From positions 1 to 34,717 of the forward strand of contig JADGAL010000007.1 in assembly GCA_015232025.1 (NCBI GenBank): a DNA stretch of 34,717 nucleotides. Reading direction: 5' to 3'. A model generated the notes under the pieces. That model was not told the DNA's origin and did no database searches. It saw nothing but the letters and a program-made list of their open reading frames with translations. How positions within the stretch are numbered: position 1 is the stretch's first letter; each line of letters starts with the position of its first letter. Source of the stretch: Alphaproteobacteria bacterium (GTDB lineage: Bacteria > Pseudomonadota > Alphaproteobacteria > Rhodospirillales > Magnetospirillaceae). Shown in pieces: positions 8,224 through 14,827 of the stretch. The position numbers and the translations under genes are program-made.

Positions 8224-8228
8224 AAGGA
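8224..8228 (+). promoter_or_regulatory. ribosome binding site that decides the start at 8235
   Basis: AAGGA ends directly against the ATG at 8229 but is six bases from the in-frame ATG at 8235, so 8235 is the likely start. Confidence 0.6.
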
Positions 8229-8234
8229 ATGGTC

Positions 8235-9392
8235 ATGAGGAAAGTGCTGCTGGTCGGGTGCGGTGCCGAGATCGGCTCGCTCCTCGTGACGATGGTGGAC
8301 CCGGCCCGCGACGGATTCCAGATCGGCGCCATTCTGACGCGCCCGATCAAGGCCGATCCCAAATACCCCGAACTCTCGTCCATCGATTCCCTGGTCGCCC
8401 GGATCGTCCTGGCGGACCCCCGCATGCTTGGCCAGGTTACCGTGGCGCGCGCGCCGGATCGCCTGGTGATCCGCGGAATTGAAATCCCCGTGCATTGGGG
8501 CGACGTGCTTTCGCTGGGATCGTTGGCGACCGGCCAGCGTTTCGACGCGTGCGTCCTGGCGACGTCGAAGACGCACATCAACGACAAGACGGTGATGGAA
8601 TCGCTGCTCTCGGTCGCCGAGGTGGTGGTGGGCGTCGCCGAGGCCGAGGGGCTGTGGGCCCTTTACCCGTCGCTCGACGGCGCTCCGGCGGCCCTGCTTC
8701 TCCGTCCGCCGGAACCGATCGGCGACCGCCGACTGTTCTGCCTGGGCTCGTGCCAGACCAATGGTTGGCAGGCGATCTGGCACGGCCTGCTCGCCGCCCT
8801 GGACCGGGCCGGCGTCGACGCGGTCCAAATGCGTGGCGCGGAGGTCGACATCGTTCATCCCGACACGCCCACCGGCCGCCTGGGCACCAAGTCCCTGTCG
8901 GCGCGCGAACAGGACCCGCGCAACAACCTGCGCCCCAGCTTCTCGCAAGTGGCCCTTTCGATGCGGCGCCTGCTGCCGGGAACGCACGGGTTGAACACCG
9001 TCTCGCTGCGCACCCTGACCATGCCGCCGGGCTTCCAGATCTGCCGCTTCTTCTTCGAGTACCGCCGCGAGGCCGGGCGACTGGATCGCTTGGCCATGCT
9101 GCGCGGTTATGGCGCGGTGGCCGAGCGGAGTCCGACCATCCTGCACCTCGCCGATCTGCCACTGGGCAGCCGTGGCTTCGAGTTCTGCGAAGCGGCCGCC
9201 GTGGTGCTGCCGCAGTCGCCCCTGTTCCAATTCCACGACGATCCCTTCGGCGCGGTCGGCCCCGGCGGCGCGCCGCTCAGCGAGATGATCGTCCAGGCCT
9301 ATGTCCACAACACGCGGGGCTACTGCCGCAGCGTCATCGAGGCGTTGCGCGGCCTGTTCTCCCCCGTCCCGCCCAAGATCTTCGCGCCGTGA
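8235..9392 (+). CDS. divergent glyceraldehyde-3-phosphate-dehydrogenase-like protein
   Basis: The product is 385 aa, against about 330-340 for GAPDH. The N-terminus MRKVLLVGCGAEIG resembles the GAPDH NAD-binding GxGxIG motif. FDACVLATSKTHINDK aligns with the VVESTG stretch. LGSCQTNGWQ (170-179) matches the catalytic ASCTTNC segment, giving Cys173; VDIVHPDT (205-211) supplies a His at 208 where GAPDH has the TxxHSYT His; and DPRNNLRPSFSQVALSMRRL corresponds to the RARAAxxNIIPTxTGAAKAV region. Cys and His are kept, so a thiohemiacetal (aldehyde-oxidising or acyl-reducing) mechanism is plausible, but the phosphate-binding segments have drifted, so the substrate is probably not G3P. It heads the operon and ends overlapping the next gene. 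The GAPDH relationship is my reading of motifs, not a search result. Confidence 0.62.
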   Translation: MRKVLLVGCGAEIGSLLVTMVDPARDGFQIGAILTRPIKADPKYPELSSIDSLVARIVLADPRMLGQVTVARAPDRLVIRGIEIPVHWGDVLSLGSLATGQRFDACVLATSKTHINDKTVMESLLSVAEVVVGVAEAEGLWALYPSLDGAPAALLLRPPEPIGDRRLFCLGSCQTNGWQAIWHGLLAALDRAGVDAVQMRGAEVDIVHPDTPTGRLGTKSLSAREQDPRNNLRPSFSQVALSMRRLLPGTHGLNTVSLRTLTMPPGFQICRFFFEYRREAGRLDRLAMLRGYGAVAERSPTILHLADLPLGSRGFEFCEAAAVVLPQSPLFQFHDDPFGAVGPGGAPLSEMIVQAYVHNTRGYCRSVIEALRGLFSPVPPKIFAP

Positions 9393-10528
9393 TGACCGTC
9401 GCCTCGCCTCCGCTGCGGCAATTGTCGTTCGCCAGCCACAAGGTGCTGAAGGACGGGTCGTGGATCGTGGTTCGGATCGATCTGCCGGACCTGCCGGTGA
9501 TCTGCAAGATCATCAAGGGCGACGCCGAAAAGCTGCGCCGCGAGGTGACCCGCATCGAAGCGCTGCGCGAGACCTTCCCGACCCTGGCCCAATTGATGCC
9601 GGCGATCGTCGGACAGGGCCATTTGCGGGGATGCATGCCCGAAGGCCGCCCCTATTATCTTCAGGAGTTCGTCGGCGGCACCACCCTTGGCGACGCCCTT
9701 CAGCAAGGCGGCGAGATCGCCACCGGGGCCCAGGCCATGCTGGGGCCGATCCTTCGCGCGCTGCTCGACCATGTCGACGAACATCGGCCGATCGAGATGG
9801 TCGATCCGCGCCAGTGGCTGTTCTCGTCCTTGACCCGCGCGCTGGACCGGCTGAAAGACCTGCCGGTGATCGACACGCTGGCGCGTGCCTCGTCCATCGT
9901 GATCAATGGCCGTCGCCGCGATGGCTTGGCCGCATGCTTGGCCAGACTTCTGCTGATGGCCGAGGCGATGCTGCCGGCCGACGCGATCACCGTGTCGGCC
10001 CTGGGCCATTGGAATTTCCATGCCCAGAACCTGATCCTGACCGACGAGAAGCCGACCGGCTTCGCCATCATCGACCCTGATTCCAGCCTGGAAACGTGCG
10101 ATCCGATGTTCGGCATCGCGCGGCTGCTCTATTCGTTCCCGCATGACGTGGCCGAACAGGGCGGCTATCGCCTGGTCACCGACCACCTGCTGCGCGACGA
10201 AATGCCCAACCCGCGTTTCGAGGTCGAATTCGGCTGGATCCACACCGCCATCGCCGCCTATGGCGCGCTTTATCACGGGCTGTTCGCGCCCGGACGGTTG
10301 CCGCGCGCCGTCGATCTCGACCGGCGGCTGGCCGATCCCGCCCAGGCCCTGCGGCTGCACCTGAACCTGCTGCTTTGCCTGATGCGGGGCGCGGCGGTCA
10401 ATCACGAGCCCGACTTCCAGGTGGTCGATGGCAATCTAAGGCATCTGCGCAACAACGGGGTGTTCCTGTATCTGCACGCCGTCGATCTGGCCAACACCCT
10501 GCTCGACACGTCGCGGGGGCGGCCGTGA
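9392..10528 (+). CDS. aminoglycoside-phosphotransferase-fold kinase-like protein with Asn at the catalytic Asp position
   Basis: The product is 378 aa. It starts at ATG 9392, overlapping the previous TGA by one base; GTG at 9389 is out of frame. Kinase-like landmarks are Lys39 in PVICKIIKG (ATP-binding lysine), Glu51 in RREVTRIEAL (helix C), PYYLQEFVGGTTLGDAL (hinge-like), GHWNFHAQNLIL at 205-216 and AIIDPDSS at 225-232. The Brenner motif of the family is H-x-D-x4-N; here it reads H-W-N-F-H-A-Q-N, so the catalytic base Asp is Asn208 while the metal-binding Asn213 and Asp228 remain. That suggests a pseudokinase or changed chemistry. Its place between a GAPDH-like enzyme and an SDR suggests a role in small-molecule or sugar phosphorylation. 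The fold assignment is moderately sure. Confidence 0.62.
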   Translation: MTVASPPLRQLSFASHKVLKDGSWIVVRIDLPDLPVICKIIKGDAEKLRREVTRIEALRETFPTLAQLMPAIVGQGHLRGCMPEGRPYYLQEFVGGTTLGDALQQGGEIATGAQAMLGPILRALLDHVDEHRPIEMVDPRQWLFSSLTRALDRLKDLPVIDTLARASSIVINGRRRDGLAACLARLLLMAEAMLPADAITVSALGHWNFHAQNLILTDEKPTGFAIIDPDSSLETCDPMFGIARLLYSFPHDVAEQGGYRLVTDHLLRDEMPNPRFEVEFGWIHTAIAAYGALYHGLFAPGRLPRAVDLDRRLADPAQALRLHLNLLLCLMRGAAVNHEPDFQVVDGNLRHLRNNGVFLYLHAVDLANTLLDTSRGRP

Positions 10529-11268
10529 CGGAACGCGCCGCGCTGGTCACCGGAGGCAGCAAGGGAATCGGGCGGGCCTGCGTCGAGGTCTTCGCCGCGC
10601 AAGGGGCGCAAGTGGCCTTCACTTGGCATTCCGACGCCCAGGCCGCCGCCGATCTGGAGGCCTGGGCGGCGCAGGCCGGCCATCGAGTGACCGGCATCCG
10701 TTCGGACGCCCGCGACCCCGCCGCCTACGCGCCCTTGCGCGATGCGGTGCGCGCCTTCACCGGCGGGCGGCTGGACGTGCTGGTCAACAATGCGGGCGAC
10801 GCCATCCGCCGGTCGAGCTTCGCCGCGTCCGACGACGCGCTGTGGACCGACAGCCTGACGCTGAACCTGATGTCCGCGGTGCGCGCCTGCCACGCCTTCC
10901 TTGATCTGCTGAAGGCGTCAAAGGCCGGCGTGGTGGTCAACGTCTCGTCAATCGCCGCCGTCACCACCGGGGCCGGCGATTCCCTGCATTACGGCGTCGC
11001 CAAGGCGGCGCTCGACACCTTCACCAAGGGTCTGGCGCGCGAGACGGATGGCGGCGCGCTGCGGGTGGTCGGGGTGGCGCCGAGCGCCATCGCCACAGAT
11101 TTCCAGACCCGCCTTTCGTCGACCGAGCGTCTGGACCGGATCATCGCCCAGACCCCGGCCGGGCGCATCGGCACGGCCGAGGAGGTCGGCGCCGTGATCG
11201 CCTTTCTGGCCTCGCCGCTTGCCGGCTATATTAGCGGCGCGATTCTGCCGATCACCGGCGGCCGCTAG
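10525..11268 (+). CDS. short-chain dehydrogenase/reductase (classical SDR)
   Basis: The product is 247 aa, the usual length for a classical SDR. The GTG start overlaps the preceding stop by four bases (GTGA). The NAD(P) motif TGGSKGIG is at 9-16, NNAG at 88-91, Ser141/Ser142 in VNVSSIAAV, and the catalytic Tyr156-x3-Lys160 in HYGVAKAALD. The C-terminal GAILPITGGR is typical of FabG-like enzymes that end in DGG. The family interconverts hydroxy and keto groups on many substrates. In this operon it could reduce or oxidise a sugar or polyol intermediate; a fatty-acid role is unlikely given the neighbours but cannot be excluded. Confidence 0.88.
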   Translation: MTERAALVTGGSKGIGRACVEVFAAQGAQVAFTWHSDAQAAADLEAWAAQAGHRVTGIRSDARDPAAYAPLRDAVRAFTGGRLDVLVNNAGDAIRRSSFAASDDALWTDSLTLNLMSAVRACHAFLDLLKASKAGVVVNVSSIAAVTTGAGDSLHYGVAKAALDTFTKGLARETDGGALRVVGVAPSAIATDFQTRLSSTERLDRIIAQTPAGRIGTAEEVGAVIAFLASPLAGYISGAILPITGGR

Positions 11269-11277
11269 GTCTTGGAT

Positions 11278-11283
11278 AGGGAG
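11278..11283 (+). promoter_or_regulatory. ribosome binding site that decides a GTG start at 11290
   Basis: AGGGAG at 11278-11283 is six bases from GTG 11290. An in-frame TTG at 11272 lies upstream of this site and would ignore it. Confidence 0.6.
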
Positions 11284-11289
11284 AAGACG

Positions 11290-12285
11290 GTGCAAGAAAC
11301 CAGAGTGGCCGTCATTGGCAGCGGATCGTTTTCCGGTTCGGACTTCGTCGATCTTCTGCTGGAGGATCCGTCGATGCGGGTTCTCGGCCTAAGCAGGTCG
11401 CCGGAATCCCATCCGGTGTTCCTGCCCCACCTGCGCCATGGCACCGATCGCTACACGTTCCGCCAAGCCCATCTGGTCTCGGAGATGGAGCGGGTGATCG
11501 CCGCCCTGGACGCGTTCGAGCCGCATTACGTGGTGAACTTCGCCGCCCAGGGCGAGGTGCGATCCAGCTTCGACCATCCGGTCGAATATTTCCGCACCAA
11601 CACCCTGGCCATGATCGAACTGAGCGAGGCCCTGCGGCGGCGGTCGTGGCTGCGCAAATACGTCCACATCTCGACGCCCGAGATCTACGGCACCTGCGAC
11701 CATGCGGTGACCGAAAACCAGCCGATGAATCCCAGCTCGCCTTATGCCGCCTCGAAGGCCGGCGCCGACATGTTCAACGGCGTGCTGCACCGGACGGCGG
11801 ACTTTCCGGTGTCGTGGGTGCGGGCGACCAATGTGTACGGCGCCCACCAGCAGCTTTACCGCATCATGCCGCGCACGGCGATCTATCGGAAGCTGGGACG
11901 GATCCTGCGTCTGGACGGCGGCGGCGTGGCGGTCAAATCCTACATCCACATCCGCGACGTCTCGCGCGGCGAATTGGCCGTGATGCTGCGCGGCCGGCCC
12001 GGTCAAGTCTACCATCTTTCGCCCGACGGCGGTATCTCGATCCGCGAGGTGGTCGAGATGATCTGCCGCATGGCCGGCGCCGACTTCGCCAGCTCGGTCG
12101 AGATCGGCCCCGAGCGGCCGGGCCAGGACAAGGCCTATGTGCTGGATTCCACCCTGGCGCGAACCGAACTGGACTGGGCGCCGCGCATTTCGTTCGAAGA
12201 GGGCGTGCGCGCGCTGGTCGACTGGGTCGAGACCAACTGGGAAATCATCCGCACTCTGCCCCTGGATTACGAGTTCCGGCCGTAA
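11290..12285 (+). CDS. RmlB-like NDP-sugar epimerase/dehydratase (extended SDR)
   Basis: The product is 331 aa. It follows the extended SDR plan: a Rossmann motif with the unusual sequence GSGSFSG (10-16) instead of GGxGxxG, NFAAQGEVRSSF (83-94), VHISTPEIYG (125-134), Tyr152-x3-Lys156 in PYAASKAGAD, RATNVYGAHQQLYRIMPRT and a late ERPGQDKAYVLDS segment resembling the DRPGHDxRYAID of dTDP-glucose 4,6-dehydratase. True RmlB enzymes have S-T-D-E-V-Y-G with the catalytic Asp-Glu pair; here Pro130 replaces the Asp while Glu131 stays. It is therefore related to RmlB/GDP-mannose dehydratase but may not dehydrate glucose; an epimerase, decarboxylase or altered dehydratase is possible. It sits between an SDR and a zinc alcohol dehydrogenase. 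Confidence 0.8.
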   Translation: MQETRVAVIGSGSFSGSDFVDLLLEDPSMRVLGLSRSPESHPVFLPHLRHGTDRYTFRQAHLVSEMERVIAALDAFEPHYVVNFAAQGEVRSSFDHPVEYFRTNTLAMIELSEALRRRSWLRKYVHISTPEIYGTCDHAVTENQPMNPSSPYAASKAGADMFNGVLHRTADFPVSWVRATNVYGAHQQLYRIMPRTAIYRKLGRILRLDGGGVAVKSYIHIRDVSRGELAVMLRGRPGQVYHLSPDGGISIREVVEMICRMAGADFASSVEIGPERPGQDKAYVLDSTLARTELDWAPRISFEEGVRALVDWVETNWEIIRTLPLDYEFRP

Positions 12286-12295
12286 GGAGCCCATC

Positions 12296-13357
12296 GTGAC
12301 CGCATTGCCCACCACCACCACCGCCGCCGTCCTGGTCGCACAAGGGGCGCCGCTCGAAATCCACGAACTGGAGATTCCCCCCCTGAAGGAGGGGCAGGTT
12401 CTGGTGTCGATCGCCCATTCCGGCATCTGCCACACCCAGTTGGGCGAAGTGCGCGGCAAGCGAGGCCCCGATCCCTGGCTGCCCCATTGCCTGGGCCACG
12501 AGGGCGGCGGCACCGTGCTGGCGATCGGTCCGGGCGTGACCCGCGTGGCGGCCGGCGACCGGGTCGTGGTCTCGTGGATCCGGGGCCCCGGCATGGCCGC
12601 CCCCGGCGCGATCTATCAGGCCGCCGGCCTGGGCAAGGTCAATTCCGGCCCCGCCAACACCTTCATGACGACCTCGGTGGTGGCCGAGAACCGGCTGACC
12701 GCGCTGCCGCCCGACTTCCCGCTCGACGTCGCGGCGCTGCTGGGTTGCGCCGTGCCCACCGGGGCGGGCACCGTGCTGAAGACGGCCGGCGCCAAGGCGG
12801 GCGAGAGCCTGGCCGTGTTCGGACTGGGCGGAGTGGGGCTGAGCGCGATGATCGCCGGGGTCTATGCCGGCTGCGCGCCGATCATCGCCGTGGACGTGGT
12901 CGCGGCCAAGCTGGACGTGGCCCGGCGGCTGGGCGCCACCCATGTCGTCGACGCCTCGCGGACCGACGCCGCCGCCGCGGTGCGCGAAATCACCGGCGGC
13001 AAGGGCGTCGCGGTGGCGATCGAGGCGGCCGGAGCGCCCAAGGCCATGGAAAGCGCCTACGCCGCCACCCTGGTCGCGGGTGGCCGCACCGTGCTGGCCG
13101 GCAACTTGCCGCATCAGGCGACCATCACCATCGACCCCTTCCCGCTTTTGCTGGGCCGCAAACTGCTGGGCGGCGGCGGCGACAGCGCGCCGGCCGAGGA
13201 CATCCCGCGCTACATCGAGGCCCACCAAGTCGGCCGGATGCCGCTTGAGGGCCTGATCAGCCACCGCTTCGGCCTCGAAGACATCAATCGCGCCATGGAC
13301 ATGCTGGAACGCGGCGAGGTGACGCGGGCCATCGTCTCGATGACGGGCGACCGATGA
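12296..13357 (+). CDS. zinc-dependent alcohol dehydrogenase (MDR family), lacking the structural zinc cysteines
   Basis: The product is 353 aa, with a GTG start six bases after AAGGAG (12284-12289), which overlaps the preceding TAA. Catalytic-zinc ligands are Cys45 (SGICHTQ), His68 with Glu69 (LGHEGGG) and Cys151 (LLGCAVPTG). The nucleotide motif GLGGVG is at 176-181. The lobe that usually holds four structural-zinc cysteines (about residues 93-115) has none. The fold is close to class III/glutathione-dependent formaldehyde-dehydrogenase-like enzymes, e.g. AVPTGAGTVLKTAGAKAGES. It oxidises an alcohol or reduces an aldehyde/ketone, probably with NAD; in context a sugar or branched-chain intermediate is likely, but the substrate is unknown. 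The next gene overlaps its stop (ATGA). Confidence 0.87.
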   Translation: MTALPTTTTAAVLVAQGAPLEIHELEIPPLKEGQVLVSIAHSGICHTQLGEVRGKRGPDPWLPHCLGHEGGGTVLAIGPGVTRVAAGDRVVVSWIRGPGMAAPGAIYQAAGLGKVNSGPANTFMTTSVVAENRLTALPPDFPLDVAALLGCAVPTGAGTVLKTAGAKAGESLAVFGLGGVGLSAMIAGVYAGCAPIIAVDVVAAKLDVARRLGATHVVDASRTDAAAAVREITGGKGVAVAIEAAGAPKAMESAYAATLVAGGRTVLAGNLPHQATITIDPFPLLLGRKLLGGGGDSAPAEDIPRYIEAHQVGRMPLEGLISHRFGLEDINRAMDMLERGEVTRAIVSMTGDR

Positions 13358-14130
13358 GCGGCGACGCCCTGGCCGGCAGGCGCGTCCTGGTCACCGGCGC
13401 CTCGAAGGGGTTGGGCCGGGTGGCGGCCGAAGCTTTCGCGGCGGCCGGCGCGCGGGTGCTGGGAGCCGGCCGCAGCGCCGACAAGCTGAACGATCTTCTC
13501 GCCACCCTGGATCCGGCGGGCGGCCACGCGATCTTCGCGGTCGATCTGCTGACCCAGGCGGGGGTCGCCGCCCTGGCGGCGTTCGGGCAAGAGCGCTTCG
13601 GCGGCTTCGACGTGATCCTGCACGCCCTGGGCGGCGGCTATGGCTTCCGCGACCCCCTGCCGAGTTGGGAGCAGTTCGAAACACTGCATCGCCTCAATCT
13701 GGGCGCGGGCGCCGAGTTGAACCGGCTGCTGGTCCCCGGCATGGCCGAGGCCGGCGGCGGGCGTATCATCCATGTCGGCTCGGTGGCATCGACCGACGCC
13801 ATCGCCTCGGTCGGCTACACCACCATCAAGGCGGCGCTCTCGGGCTATGTCCGCACCCTGGGGCGCGCCATGGCGCCACGCGGCGTCGTCGTCACCGGCA
13901 TCCTCCCCGGCGCCTTCTACGCCCCCGAGAATTCGTGGCGACGCATCGAGGCGACCAAACCGGAGGTGGTCGCCGATTTCGTGCGCGAACGCCTGCCGCG
14001 TGGCTATATTGCCGAGGCGGCCGAGATCGTTCCGCTGATGCTGTTTCTGGCCGGCCCCGGCGCCTCGATGATGGGTGGCGCGCTGGTGCCGATCGATGCC
14101 GGCGAAGCGGTCGCCCATGTCGGCCCGTGA
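13354..14130 (+). CDS. short-chain dehydrogenase/reductase with atypical cofactor-loop motif
   Basis: The product is 258 aa and starts on an ATG overlapping the previous TGA. TGASKGLG at 14-21 and Tyr155-x3-Lys159 (VGYTTIKAAL) are standard, with Ser143 in HVGSVASTDA. The usual NNAG is replaced by HALGGGYG (90-97). That is unusual for a classical SDR but occurs in some divergent members, so cofactor or substrate geometry may differ. The C-terminus SMMGGALVPIDAGEAV keeps the family's final G-x3-x-DGG idea in altered form. It differs clearly from the SDR at 10525, so the operon encodes two distinct SDR steps. Role unknown; oxidation or reduction of a pathway intermediate is inferred. Confidence 0.85.
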   Translation: MSGDALAGRRVLVTGASKGLGRVAAEAFAAAGARVLGAGRSADKLNDLLATLDPAGGHAIFAVDLLTQAGVAALAAFGQERFGGFDVILHALGGGYGFRDPLPSWEQFETLHRLNLGAGAELNRLLVPGMAEAGGGRIIHVGSVASTDAIASVGYTTIKAALSGYVRTLGRAMAPRGVVVTGILPGAFYAPENSWRRIEATKPEVVADFVRERLPRGYIAEAAEIVPLMLFLAGPGASMMGGALVPIDAGEAVAHVGP

Positions 14131-14137
14131 GGATGGA

Positions 14138-14827
14138 ATGATGGAACATTACGACATCGGCTATTTCGACCCGACGGTCGATCGCCGCATACCACGCGGT
14201 TTCCGCACGCTGAAGCAGCGGCTGATCGCCTTCGAGCTGGGCCGCGAGTACTACGACGGCGCGCGCGAGAACGGCTATGGCGGGTTCCGCTATGATGGCC
14301 GCTGGGCCCGGCTGCTGCCGCCGATCATCGAGCGCTACGGCCTGACCGCGTCCTCGTCGGTGCTCGACCTTGGATGCAAGAAGGGCTTCTTCATGCACGA
14401 CTTGGCCGAGGCGCTGCCCGGAATCACGGTCAAGGGAGTGGAAAACCACCCCTACCCGATCGAGACCGCGATGCCCTCGGTGCGCGACCGCATGACCCTC
14501 GCTCCCTACGAGGCATTGCCCTTCGCGGATGGGGCCTTCGACTTCGTCATGGCGTTCTCGGCCGTCTACATGCTCAATCTGGGCGGCGTCGCGCAAGCTT
14601 TGCGCGAGATTCAGCGGGTGAGCGGGGGGCGTTCCTACGTCACCCTGGGCGCCTACGAGACCGACGAGCAGAAAGAGATCTTCATGAACTGGACGCTTCT
14701 CGGCACCACCGTCCTGCATGTCGACGAGTGGCGCCGCGTAATGGAATGGGCGGGCTATACGGGCGATTACTTTTTCACCACGCCCAAAGCCCTGAACGTG
14801 TCCTTCGCCGAAGAGGCCGGCCAATGA
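14138..14827 (+). CDS. class I SAM-dependent methyltransferase
   Basis: The product is 229 aa. SVLDLGCKKGFF at 74-85 is motif I with an atypical GCKKG instead of GxGxG, MTLAPYEALPFADGAFDFV follows, and a family-typical AFSAVYMLNLGGVAQALREI region comes next. ATG 14138 is chosen for the GAGG just upstream; ATG 14141 is next, and an in-frame ATG at 14117 inside the previous gene is possible. It is placed between an SDR and a ThDP enzyme in a run of overlapping genes. A C- or O-methyl group on a sugar or small-molecule intermediate is the natural guess. No zinc-ribbon of the sugar C-methyltransferase type is present. Confidence 0.8.
   Translation: MMEHYDIGYFDPTVDRRIPRGFRTLKQRLIAFELGREYYDGARENGYGGFRYDGRWARLLPPIIERYGLTASSSVLDLGCKKGFFMHDLAEALPGITVKGVENHPYPIETAMPSVRDRMTLAPYEALPFADGAFDFVMAFSAVYMLNLGGVAQALREIQRVSGGRSYVTLGAYETDEQKEIFMNWTLLGTTVLHVDEWRRVMEWAGYTGDYFFTTPKALNVSFAEEAGQ

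Larger units (their letters stand above)
7861..8234. other. divergent intergenic region between the SPASM pair and the region C operon
   Basis: No credible gene lies here; short open frames read through it are not supported by ribosome sites or similarity. It must hold promoters for both directions. The plus-direction candidate is the 34-bp box at 8011-8044. For the minus direction, the reverse complement near 7935-7950 contains GATAACCT, a weak -10-like element, without a clear -35. The 190-base leader between the box and the start at 8235 contains two tiny palindromes (8177-8190 and 8192-8202) of doubtful meaning. Confidence 0.6.

Noticed and set aside
8079-9308. A 409-codon minus-strand frame opposite the GAPDH-like gene
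   Set aside because: No family motif or ribosome site; composition (many Gln, His, Arg, Asp) is typical of an antisense shadow.
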